Under the pieces are notes generated by a model, which made no database searches, was not told where the DNA came from, and saw nothing but the letters and a program-made list of their open reading frames with translations. DNA of 64,000 bases from Bacteroidia bacterium (lineage in GTDB: Bacteria > Bacteroidota > Bacteroidia > AKYH767-A > OLB10). Of the stretch, positions 18,059 through 26,021 are shown one piece after another (the first letter of the stretch is position 1; every line of letters starts with the position of its first letter). The translations under genes were made by a program, and so were the position numbers. The stretch covers positions 62,001 to 126,000 of the forward strand of contig JBAOIA010000011.1 of NCBI GenBank assembly GCA_037045145.1, written 5' to 3'.

Positions 18059-18814
18059 TTATTCGCGCCACTCCTGTCCTGTAAGATTCAGGAACACATC
18101 TTCCAGATTTGCTTTTTTTACTTCTTTTTTTCTTTCAAAACCTTTGGCTACTAAAGCATCAATCAACTGGTCTGGTGTATCGAGTGCTATAATTTTTCCG
18201 TTTTCAATAATGGCTACACGACTGCATAACTCCTCTGCCTCATCCATATAATGCGTGGTGATTACTACTGTGGTGCCTTCGTTTTTTATCTGTCGAATCA
18301 AGTCCCAAAGGTTTCTTCTTGCTTGCGGGTCTAATCCGGTGGTAGGTTCATCAAGAAAAATAACTGCCGGTTTGTTGATTAATGTTGTTGCAATAGAAAA
18401 ACGTTGCTTCTGCCCGCCTGACAATTCTTTATATTTTGATTTTGCTTTATCCGTTAAACCAACTTTCTGAAGCAACTCCATTGCATTAACATCTCGGCTA
18501 TACAATCCTGCAAATAAGTCAATCAACTCAAGTAATGTCAGACTTGGATAATAGCCTGCTGCCTGCAACTGAACTCCAATAATTTTTTTTATTTCATCAT
18601 CGTCTGTACCAACATGAAATCCTTTGATAGTAATCTCACCTGAAGTTTTCGTACGAAGGGTTTCCATAATTTCAAGCGTTGTTGTTTTACCGGCACCATT
18701 GGGACCTAATAAACCAAAAATCTCACCTTCATTTACATCAAACGATATACCTTTAACAGCCTGAAAGCTTTCGTAATGTTTGACTAAATTATTTACCGTA
18801 ATAATTGGCTCCAT
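18059..18814 (-). CDS. ABC transporter ATP-binding protein
   Basis: This is a 251-residue ABC ATPase with Walker A LLGPNGAGKTT, signature LSGGQKQRFS, Walker B VIFLDEPTTGLDPQAR and H-loop VITTHYMDEAEEL. The short C-terminal extension (about residues 215-251) resembles DrrA/ABC-2 export ATPases. No permease gene is adjacent, so its partner lies elsewhere. The start is ATG 18814, not the upstream TTG at 18823, because the TTG overlaps a perfect -7 element (18821-18828). That element is six bases from the ATG and predicts a leaderless transcript. Confidence 0.9.
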   Translation of the reverse strand: MEPIITVNNLVKHYESFQAVKGISFDVNEGEIFGLLGPNGAGKTTTLEIMETLRTKTSGEITIKGFHVGTDDDEIKKIIGVQLQAAGYYPSLTLLELIDLFAGLYSRDVNAMELLQKVGLTDKAKSKYKELSGGQKQRFSIATTLINKPAVIFLDEPTTGLDPQARRNLWDLIRQIKNEGTTVVITTHYMDEAEELCSRVAIIENGKIIALDTPDQLIDALVAKGFERKKEVKKANLEDVFLNLTGQEWRE

Positions 18815-18820
18815 AATGTG

Positions 18821-18828
18821 CAAAGTTA
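18821..18828 (-). promoter_or_regulatory. -7 element for the ABC ATPase gene, decides the start codon
   Basis: The minus strand reads TAACTTTG, ending six bases before ATG 18814. It rules out a TTG start at 18823. Confidence 0.6.
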
Positions 18829-18866
18829 TAACATTTGACTTCCTTCGTCAAAATGCTATGAAGTTT

Positions 18867-18874
18867 TACCTTTG
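18867..18874 (+). promoter_or_regulatory. -7 element for the DUF3109 gene
   Basis: TACCTTTG lies 14 bases before the GTG start at 18889. Divergent from the ABC promoter only 40 bases away. Confidence 0.55.
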
Positions 18875-18888
18875 CCAAAAATAAACCG

Positions 18889-19470
18889 GTGTTAAAAGTT
18901 GATGACATACTGGTATCGGACCAGGTTATAACAGAGAAATTTATTTGCGATCTTTCCAAGTGTAAAGGAGCATGTTGTGTAGAAGGTGAATCGGGTGCGC
19001 CATTGGAAGAAGATGAGTTGAAAGCACTGGAAAAAGTCTATCCAAAAGTTAAATCTTATTTAACGGATAAGGGAATTAAAGCAATTGAAGCGCAAGGGTA
19101 TTATATTAAAGATGATGATGATGAATGGGTGACACCCTTGATGTGGCCCGGAGGTCCATGTGCTTACACAATTTTTGAAAATGGTATTGCCCTATGTGGA
19201 ATCGAAAAAGCATACCGAGATAAAAAAATAAAATTCAACAAGCCAATTAGCTGTCATCTTTATCCTATCCGTGTATTAAAAACAAAATCGGGCGATGCAC
19301 TCAACTATCATGAATGGGAAGTATGCAATCCTGCCTGTAAGTTGGGAAAAAAAGAAAAAGTGAGGGTGTATGAATTTCTGAAAACAGCACTGACAAGAAA
19401 ATATGGCGAAGCATGGTATAACAAATTAGTTAAGGCAGCACAAGAGTATTTACAGGCACTGACAAAATAA
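18889..19470 (+). CDS. DUF3109 cysteine-cluster protein
   Basis: This 193-residue cytosolic protein begins with GTG and has the DUF3109 N-terminus VLKVDDILVSDQVITEKF, followed by CDLSKCKGACCVEGESGAPL. Further cysteines at CAYTIFENGIALCGIE, SCHLYPIR and EVCNPACKLG complete the conserved set, like the YkgJ-type CxCx(n)CC proteins thought to bind zinc or an iron-sulphur cluster. The function is unknown. The GTG start agrees with where homologues begin and with the -7 element at 18867-18874. It is monocistronic. Confidence 0.88.
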   Translation: MLKVDDILVSDQVITEKFICDLSKCKGACCVEGESGAPLEEDELKALEKVYPKVKSYLTDKGIKAIEAQGYYIKDDDDEWVTPLMWPGGPCAYTIFENGIALCGIEKAYRDKKIKFNKPISCHLYPIRVLKTKSGDALNYHEWEVCNPACKLGKKEKVRVYEFLKTALTRKYGEAWYNKLVKAAQEYLQALTK

Positions 19471-19477
19471 TAATTAC

Positions 19478-19507
19478 TTGACAAAACAATGAAATAATTT
19501 ACCTTTG
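19478..19507 (+). promoter_or_regulatory. -33/-7 promoter of the TonB-receptor gene
   Basis: TTG at 19478-19480 and TACCTTTG at 19500-19507 are spaced by 19 bases, matching the Bacteroidota TTG/TAnnTTTG consensus. The ATG follows at 19528. Confidence 0.65.
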
Positions 19508-19527
19508 CTATTCCATAACCGAATCAA

Positions 19528-21684
19528 ATGTATTTATTTAAACATAGAATAACCTGGTTGATTTTTTTTATAATTGTACAATCAGCAGCCGCACAAACTA
19601 CAATTACAGGAACCGTTACCGATCAAAAAAATAATCCTGTTGCAGGAGCCAATATAGTTATTCGCGACAGTTATGATGGCGCCAGTAGCGATGCCTCAGG
19701 AAAATTTAATTTCACTTCTGACGAGACAGGTGATGTAATAATAGTTTGCAGTATGATTGGATTTAACCCTACTGATAAAAAAATAAAACTTCAGGGTGGT
19801 ACTATTGAAGTAAATTTTAAACTAAAAGAAACAAGCAATGAACTAAATACCGTAACTATTACTGCAGGAGCCTTTGAAGCAAGTGATGAAAAGAAAATGG
19901 TCATTTTACGGCCTTTAGATATTGTTACTACCGCAGGTTCGCAAGGTGATATTTACGGAGCACTGCAAACACTTCCGGGCACACAGCCTACACAAGATCA
20001 GGAAGGACTTTTTGTTCGCGGTGGTGATGCTGCAGAAGCTAAAACACTTATTGATGGAATAGAAGTTGCCAACCCATATTTTTCAAGCGTTCCGGATGTT
20101 CCGCAACGAAGCAGGTTTTCACCATTTATGTTTAAAGGTACAAACTTCAGCACAGGAGGTTATTCAGCGCAATATGGTCAGGCCATGTCATCTGTTTTGG
20201 CTTTAGAGAGCGAAGATCTTCCACCACGTTCTGTCGGAAATATTGGTATCATGTCTGTTGGTGGTGGTGGCGGCTACATGCATCGGTGGAAAAAAACTTC
20301 AGCAGGTGTCTTTGCCAACTATTTTAACCTTGCACCTTATTTTGCCTTAATAAAACAAAACCGCGACTGGAATTCTCCTCCTCAGACTTTCAGCAGCTCT
20401 GCTATATTCAGACATAAAACATCTGAAACCGGCATTATTAAAGCTTTTATCAATTATCAGTATAGTGACTTGTCACTTAACTTCGACAATCTGGAAGACG
20501 TTACCGGAAAAAGTAAAAATCATTTTGGTCTCAACAACTACAATATCTTCTCTATAGTATCCTATAAGGAGGTACTGAATAAATGGACAGTGCAGGCTGC
20601 CGGATCATACAGTAAAGACATTAATCGCATTTATCCAAAACCACAACATCTGCTTTTCAGTAATCAATTGTGGCAAAGTCGTGTAGTAGTGTCACGATCA
20701 ATAAGTGAGCTGAGCACTATACGCGGTGGCGCAGAAGTAAAATATAACGACTTCAGTAACCTCTATAATAATTTCAGAGTGGACAGTACTGAAATGTTTA
20801 CTGCAGTTTTTCTGGAAGGTGATGCTTACATTACAAGAAAATTAGTAGCACGTGCAGGACTTAGAGTTGAAAATTCATACCTTCTTCGTGCAAGTAATCT
20901 TGCCCCTCGCATCAGTGTTGCATATAAATTAGGAAAGTTTGATCAGTTAAATGTAGCTTATGGTGACTATTATCAAACACCTGATAAAAACTATCTCATA
21001 TTTACTAACCTTGACCACTTTGAGAAAGCAACACATTATATATTGAACTATCAGTATGTAAATGAAAAAAGAACTTTTCGTGTTGAAGCATACTATAAAA
21101 AATACAATCACTTGGTACAGACAACTAATATGGCATCGAATGTATATGCCACCGCTTTTGCTACTGGCGATGATGGAAAAGGCTTTGCACAAGGAATAGA
21201 TTTTTTCTGGCGTGATAAACAAACTTTTAAGTATGTGGATTACTGGATTTCATATTCTTTCCTCGACACCAAACGAAAATATTTATACTATCCGTTTGAA
21301 GTACAGCCTACCTTTGCCTCAAAGCATGTAGTGAGTGTAGTTATGAAACGGTGGTTTCCAAAATTGAGAAGTAGTATTGGCTTTACTTATGTGTATGCAG
21401 CAGGAAGACCTTATTATAATCCCAATAAAACGAGTGAAAATAATTTTCTTTCCGACCGTACTAACGATTATAACAACCTGAGTTTAACGTGGAGTTACCT
21501 GACATCAATAGGCAGACACTTTACAGTAATTTCTGCTGCTGTAAACAATGTGTTGGGTATTGAAAGTGCCTACAGCTATCGTTACAGCACAGATGGACTA
21601 AGAAGAAGTGCTGTTGGCCCGACTTCAAAGCGTTCATTCTTTATTGGTGTATTTATCAGCTTCGGGGAAGATAAAACAGAATAA
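19528..21684 (+). CDS. TonB-dependent receptor with carboxypeptidase-like regulatory domain
   Basis: This 718-residue outer-membrane protein has a signal peptide (cleavage after AAAQ near residue 24), a CarboxypepD_reg-like domain (about 25-110, ITGTVTDQKNNPVAGANIVI), a plug domain (about 130-235, LQTLPGTQPTQDQEGLFVRG, STGGYSAQYGQAMSSVLAL) and a barrel. It imports a ligand using TonB energy. It is shorter than SusC-type receptors and has no SusD partner, so glycan uptake by a Sus pair is not indicated. A TPR protein follows 21 bases downstream in the same operon. The ligand is unknown. Confidence 0.92.
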   Translation: MYLFKHRITWLIFFIIVQSAAAQTTITGTVTDQKNNPVAGANIVIRDSYDGASSDASGKFNFTSDETGDVIIVCSMIGFNPTDKKIKLQGGTIEVNFKLKETSNELNTVTITAGAFEASDEKKMVILRPLDIVTTAGSQGDIYGALQTLPGTQPTQDQEGLFVRGGDAAEAKTLIDGIEVANPYFSSVPDVPQRSRFSPFMFKGTNFSTGGYSAQYGQAMSSVLALESEDLPPRSVGNIGIMSVGGGGGYMHRWKKTSAGVFANYFNLAPYFALIKQNRDWNSPPQTFSSSAIFRHKTSETGIIKAFINYQYSDLSLNFDNLEDVTGKSKNHFGLNNYNIFSIVSYKEVLNKWTVQAAGSYSKDINRIYPKPQHLLFSNQLWQSRVVVSRSISELSTIRGGAEVKYNDFSNLYNNFRVDSTEMFTAVFLEGDAYITRKLVARAGLRVENSYLLRASNLAPRISVAYKLGKFDQLNVAYGDYYQTPDKNYLIFTNLDHFEKATHYILNYQYVNEKRTFRVEAYYKKYNHLVQTTNMASNVYATAFATGDDGKGFAQGIDFFWRDKQTFKYVDYWISYSFLDTKRKYLYYPFEVQPTFASKHVVSVVMKRWFPKLRSSIGFTYVYAAGRPYYNPNKTSENNFLSDRTNDYNNLSLTWSYLTSIGRHFTVISAAVNNVLGIESAYSYRYSTDGLRRSAVGPTSKRSFFIGVFISFGEDKTE

Positions 21685-21705
21685 ATTTTTAAATTAAATA
21701 ATACA

Positions 21706-22344
21706 ATGAAAAATCTCACATTTCTTTTATTCTTTGTTGCAGGCAACATGTTTGCACAAAGCAACATCAAGTTTGAAAAAACAATGGTCAAACAAATTGA
21801 TATGCTTGGCAAAGCCAAAGCAGGTACAGACTACTTAAATGCTGCCAATGCATTTGAACGTATTGCAAATGCAGAAACTAAGGAGTGGCTGCCTTTATAT
21901 TATCAAGCTTATGCTTTAGTACTTTCTTTAAATGATGAAAAAGACAATGTAAAAAAAGATGCTGTTTTAGACAAAGCTCTTGAAATCGCCAATAAAGCAG
22001 ATAAACTTTCGCCCGATAATTCAGAGATAGTTACACTGCAATCATGGATTACCTCAATGAAAATTGGAATTGACCCAGCAACTCGCGGACAGAAATTAGG
22101 TATGGAAGCAGGAATGCTCACAGCACATGCAATAGAACTGAACCCGGAAAATCCACGTCCTTATTTTCTACAGGGAACCGGACTACTTTTTACCCCTGAA
22201 CAATATGGTGGCGGAAAAGCCAAGGCATTACCGATTCTGGAAATGGCAATTGAAAAATTTAATGCATTTAAACCAGCCAATGCCATGATGCCTAACTGGG
22301 GAAAAGAATTTGCACAGAAAATGCTTGATGAGTGTAAAAAATAA
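21706..22344 (+). CDS. Exported TPR-like protein
   Basis: This 212-residue protein has a signal peptide (MKNLTFLLFFVAGNMFAQ) and helical repeats: LNAANAFERIANAETKEWLPLYY, LEIANKADKLSPDNSEIVTL and AIELNPENPRPYFLQG, the last two with the TPR spacing of alanine and proline. It probably acts as a periplasmic scaffold. The gene follows the TonB receptor by 21 bases and is closed by a strong terminator, so the pair is one operon and may act together. No specific function is known to me. Confidence 0.75.
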   Translation: MKNLTFLLFFVAGNMFAQSNIKFEKTMVKQIDMLGKAKAGTDYLNAANAFERIANAETKEWLPLYYQAYALVLSLNDEKDNVKKDAVLDKALEIANKADKLSPDNSEIVTLQSWITSMKIGIDPATRGQKLGMEAGMLTAHAIELNPENPRPYFLQGTGLLFTPEQYGGGKAKALPILEMAIEKFNAFKPANAMMPNWGKEFAQKMLDECKK

Positions 22345-22406
22345 TTCTTGGTTTGAAGCAGTTTATTGTTTAGAAAGTTTCTGATTCAGATAATCTTTAA
22401 GGTTTC

Positions 22407-22445
22407 AAGGTGCAAGCATGTAGCTTGCACCTTCATTATTTTTTA
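22407..22445 (+). terminator. Intrinsic terminator, probably bidirectional
   Basis: A perfect 11-bp stem (AAGGTGCAAGC with GCTTGCACCTT), a 5-base loop and a downstream T-rich tract lie between convergent stops at 22344 and 22450. Confidence 0.85.
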
Positions 22446-22449
22446 AATC

Positions 22450-23085
22450 TTAAACTAAAAACGGATTGTACATTTTTTCAAAACCTATTGTTGTTTCGGG
22501 GCCATGACCCGGAAGTACTTTTACATCTGCCGGTAACGTAAATAATTGTGTTCTGATACTGTTCAATAATGTTTGTTCATCACCACCGGGTAAATCATAA
22601 CGACCGATACTCATTTGAAACAATACATCACCCCCAATAACTATTTTATGTTGTTTATGATAAAAACATAAACTTCCAGGACTATGACCAGGAGTAAATA
22701 AAATTTCAAATGAAAGATTACCGAACGAAATAATATCTCCCTCATTCAAATACTTTTCTGCCGTTGGAGATGGCTCCAGAAATATTCCCCACTGCTTACT
22801 GTACTCTCCTGCCGCTTCGAGCAATCGTAACTCCAATTGATGAAACTGAGGTTTTAGTCCGAAAGTATCATAGACTAATTTGTTTCCGAAAATGTGATCA
22901 ACATGGCAATGTGTATTCAGTAATAAAACCGGTTTAAGTTTTTGTTCTTTAATAAAGCCCAGCAACTCTTCCTTCTCTTCCGGCATATAACATCCGGGGT
23001 CTATTATAGCACACTGTGATGTCTCATCATAAACAATATAGGTGTTTTCTTCAAAAGGATTAAATGTAAATTTCTTTATCTGCAT
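22450..23085 (-). CDS. MBL-fold metallo-hydrolase (glyoxalase II-like)
   Basis: This is a 211-residue metallo-beta-lactamase fold protein. Metal ligands are visible: THCHVDH (HxHxDH, residues about 57-63), PGHSPGSLCFY, GGDVLF and LPGHGPET. The short form without the glyoxalase II C-terminal domain is common in bacteria and may hydrolyse thioesters such as S-lactoyl-thiols or have another role. It stands alone, convergent with the TPR gene. Confidence 0.88.
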   Translation of the reverse strand: MQIKKFTFNPFEENTYIVYDETSQCAIIDPGCYMPEEKEELLGFIKEQKLKPVLLLNTHCHVDHIFGNKLVYDTFGLKPQFHQLELRLLEAAGEYSKQWGIFLEPSPTAEKYLNEGDIISFGNLSFEILFTPGHSPGSLCFYHKQHKIVIGGDVLFQMSIGRYDLPGGDEQTLLNSIRTQLFTLPADVKVLPGHGPETTIGFEKMYNPFLV

Positions 23086-23321
23086 GACATTAGTTTATGA
23101 AACTGCAAATTAAAGAATATTAACTATTGCTTATAAGTAAAGAAAAACGCGACTTTTGAAAATTTAAAAGGAGATGCAGATTGCAGATTTGAAAAGTAGA
23201 AACTTTTTATGCTGTGCAATTTGCAAACTCAAATGTTAATTAGCTTATTATAAAACAAAAAAGTTAGAATTTTTCTGTGACTTATTTTATTAAGTGTGAT
23301 ACATTAGCCTAAATTTTAAAT

Positions 23322-23918
23322 ATGAAATACATCAAACATCTTTGTAAAGATAAAAAGTTGGCACCGGTAATTAAACATCATGGCGTTGTTGAACTAAAAA
23401 AAAGAAAAGATTTGTTTCTGAGCTTATGCGGTTCAATTATATCACAACAGTTGTCTGTAAAAGTTGCTGATGTAATAAAGCAGCGTTTTTATAATTTGTT
23501 TGATGGAAAACCAACTCCCGAAAAAGTGCTTCAGGCAAAAACAGAATCATTGAGAAGTATTGGTTTAAGTAATTCAAAAGCAAACTATATCAGAAACATC
23601 GCTGCCTTTGCAATGGAAAATAGTTTGCAGTTGAGTAAAATAAATAAGATGAGCAATGATGAGTTTATTGAATACATTACTCAGATAAAAGGTGTAGGCC
23701 GCTGGACTGCAGAAATGATAATGATGTTCACCTTAGGTCGCGAAGATGTTTTTTCTGTTGACGATTATGGTATTCAACAATCGGTAATAGGTCTATATAA
23801 AATAAGAATATCTGATAAGAAAAAGTTGCGTCTGCGAATTTTATCTATTTCTGAGCAATGGGCACCATACCGAACTTATGCTTGCATGTATTTATGGCGA
23901 TGGAGAGATAATGCGTGA
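23322..23918 (+). CDS. DNA-3-methyladenine glycosylase II-type HhH-GPD protein
   Basis: This 198-residue AlkA-like DNA repair glycosylase has helix-hairpin-helix IKGVGRWTAEMIMMFTLGR (about residues 125-143) followed by the catalytic Asp in FSVDDYGIQ. The N-terminal AlkA beta domain is missing, giving the short form common in Bacteroidota. It removes alkylated bases such as 3-methyladenine. It ends with a DUF1223 gene downstream; a longer reading of that gene would overlap, but its signal peptide starts at 24007. Confidence 0.9.
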   Translation: MKYIKHLCKDKKLAPVIKHHGVVELKKRKDLFLSLCGSIISQQLSVKVADVIKQRFYNLFDGKPTPEKVLQAKTESLRSIGLSNSKANYIRNIAAFAMENSLQLSKINKMSNDEFIEYITQIKGVGRWTAEMIMMFTLGREDVFSVDDYGIQQSVIGLYKIRISDKKKLRLRILSISEQWAPYRTYACMYLWRWRDNA

Positions 23919-24006
23919 ATACTCAATCCGTCATGCTCATAACTTCATGGATACCACATGTAGAATAGTATTATTTTATACATTTTTGCGTTACTGTTTT
24001 GTTTTC

Positions 24007-24735
24007 ATGAAAAGATATATATTTATTCTACTAATGCTGCTGTCATCAGTTGCTTTTGCACAACCAACTGGTAGTGGTTTTGCAGTGGTAGAACTTTTTA
24101 CTTCACAGGGTTGCGGCAGTTGCCCGGCAGCAGAAATAGTTCTTAAAAAAGAAATGGATGATGCAGTAAAAAACAACAAGCCTGTATATTTTTTAAGTTT
24201 TCATGTGGACTATTGGAATAAATACGGCTGGAAAGATCCATACAGCAGCATTAAGTATTCAAGACGACAAAATAATTATGTCAGCGCAACAGGCAGTAAC
24301 GAAGTGTTTACACCACAGGTTTTTATTAACGGCAACACAGGCTTTGTTGGCTCCGACAGCAAACGTCTGAAAATAGAAATTGAAAAAGGTCTTAAAACAC
24401 CTTCCAAACAAAAACTGACTGTCAAGGTTATGCAAACTCTTAATGATACACTACATCTCAGCTATAGTGCAAGTAAAGCCGATGCCAATGCAAATATTAT
24501 TGTTGCCGTAGTACAAAAGAGTGTTACCACAAAAATTACAAAAGGTGAAAACATTGGAAGAACACTGGTGCAAGACAACGTAGTGAGACTTTACGAAGTT
24601 TATCCTGCTGACTTAAAAGGAACAATTCTGTTAAAAACCAACAAGCTAGCACTGGATGAGAATTTTCAACTCATTGCATTTATTCAGAACAAACAAAGTA
24701 AGAAAATTTCTGCTGTTACTGCATTAACACTTTAG
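24007..24735 (+). CDS. DUF1223 thioredoxin-fold exported protein
   Basis: This 242-residue protein has a signal peptide (MKRYIFILLMLLSSVAFAQ) and the DUF1223 core VVELFTSQGCGSCPAAE, a thioredoxin-like CxxC, then FHVDYWNKYGWKDPYS and VFTPQVFINGN. It is probably a periplasmic thiol-disulphide protein. The reading frame is open from 23878, but those residues overlap the glycosylase gene and precede an excellent signal peptide, so ATG 24007 is chosen. Substrate is unknown. Confidence 0.88.
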   Translation: MKRYIFILLMLLSSVAFAQPTGSGFAVVELFTSQGCGSCPAAEIVLKKEMDDAVKNNKPVYFLSFHVDYWNKYGWKDPYSSIKYSRRQNNYVSATGSNEVFTPQVFINGNTGFVGSDSKRLKIEIEKGLKTPSKQKLTVKVMQTLNDTLHLSYSASKADANANIIVAVVQKSVTTKITKGENIGRTLVQDNVVRLYEVYPADLKGTILLKTNKLALDENFQLIAFIQNKQSKKISAVTALTL

Positions 24736-24751
24736 TTTCTTTTCCTCTTTA

Positions 24752-25930
24752 TCAGGTAAATGCATTTTCTCCTGTAATATCCATTCCTGTAATCAGCAAA
24801 TGAATATCATGTGTTCCTTCGTAAGTAATTACCGACTCAAGGTTCATCATGTGGCGCATAATAGGGTATTCTCCAGTGATGCCCATGCCGCCATGTATTT
24901 GTCGTGCTTCGCGTGCACACCACAATGCAGTGTGTACGTTATTACGTTTAGCCATACTGATTTGTGCCGGGTTGGCTCTGTTTTCATTCTTTAATTTTCC
25001 AAGTCGCCATACTAACAACTGACCTTTGGTAATTTCTGTAAGCATCTCGGCAAGTTTTTTCTGCTGAAGTTGAAAGCCACCAATAGGCCTTCCAAATTGC
25101 TTACGCTCTTTGGCATAACGCAAAGCGCTGTCATAACAATCCATGGCTGCACCTAATGCCCCCCATGCAATTCCGTAACGTGCACTGTTCAAACAACCTA
25201 ATGGGCCTTTCAAGCCTTTTACATTAGGCAATAAATTTTCTTTAGGTACTTCAACATTATCAAAAACCAACTCCCCTGTTGCGCTTGCACGTAAACTCCA
25301 TTTTCCATGCGTTTCAGGTGTTGTAAATCCTTTCATGCCTCGCTCTACTATCAATCCTCTGATTACACCTTCTTCGTCTTTTGCCCAAACCACTGCAACC
25401 TGTGCAAAGGGCGCATTGCTAATCCACATCTTAGCGCCATTGAGTAAATAATGATCGCCTTTATCTTTAATATTGGTAACCATACCTCCGGGGTTTGAAC
25501 CATGGTCAGGCTCGGTCAGGCCAAAACATCCCATCCATTCTCCTGATGCAAGTTTGGGTAAATATTTTTTGCGTTGTGCTTCACTTCCATAAGTATAAAT
25601 CGGATACATCACCAAAGAACTCTGTACCGATGCAGTTGAACGAATACCACTGTCACCTCGTTCCAGTTCCTGCATGATTAAACCATAGCTAATCTGATCT
25701 AATCCACCACCACCATATTCTGCCGGAATATAAGGGCCGAATGCTCCTACTTCTGCCAGGCCTTTAATAAGATGTTTTGGAAACTCACACTTCTGACAGG
25801 CATCTTCAATAATTGGAGAAACCTCTTTCTTTACCCATTCACGCACACTGTCGCGAATCAATTTATGCTCGTCAGTTAATAATTCATCTATTAAATAATA
25901 ATCCGGTGCCTGAAATCTGTCTTTTGACAT
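24752..25930 (-). CDS. gcdH: Glutaryl-CoA dehydrogenase (acyl-CoA dehydrogenase family)
   Basis: This 392-residue FAD enzyme oxidises and decarboxylates glutaryl-CoA to crotonyl-CoA in lysine/tryptophan breakdown. Acyl-CoA dehydrogenase motifs are complete: FGLTEPDHGSNPGGM, AKMWISNAPFA, YAKERKQFGRPI, the catalytic Glu in VITYEGTHDIH, and RQIHGGMGITGEYP. RSTASVQSSLVMYPIYTYGS matches the GCDH subgroup and includes the Arg that contacts the glutaryl carboxylate. Monocistronic, with a -7 element at 25949-25956. Subgroup assignment is strong but not certain. Confidence 0.88.
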   Translation of the reverse strand: MSKDRFQAPDYYLIDELLTDEHKLIRDSVREWVKKEVSPIIEDACQKCEFPKHLIKGLAEVGAFGPYIPAEYGGGGLDQISYGLIMQELERGDSGIRSTASVQSSLVMYPIYTYGSEAQRKKYLPKLASGEWMGCFGLTEPDHGSNPGGMVTNIKDKGDHYLLNGAKMWISNAPFAQVAVVWAKDEEGVIRGLIVERGMKGFTTPETHGKWSLRASATGELVFDNVEVPKENLLPNVKGLKGPLGCLNSARYGIAWGALGAAMDCYDSALRYAKERKQFGRPIGGFQLQQKKLAEMLTEITKGQLLVWRLGKLKNENRANPAQISMAKRNNVHTALWCAREARQIHGGMGITGEYPIMRHMMNLESVITYEGTHDIHLLITGMDITGENAFT

Positions 25931-25948
25931 GTTTTAAATTTTAGTCTG

Positions 25949-25956
25949 CAAAAATA
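25949..25956 (-). promoter_or_regulatory. -7 element for gcdH
   Basis: The minus strand reads TATTTTTG, matching TAnnTTTG, 18 bases ahead of the ATG at 25930. Confidence 0.5.
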
Positions 25957-26021
25957 GGTTTTTTGGTTGAAGGAAAATCTGGCTTTGCAGGAATTAAATT
26001 TGTACTAAGAATCTCTTCAAA

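Noticed and set aside
19528..22344. SusC/SusD-type polysaccharide utilisation locus
   Set aside because: The receptor is short for SusC and is followed by a TPR protein, not a SusD lipoprotein; the GH92 gene lies 9 kb away on its own.
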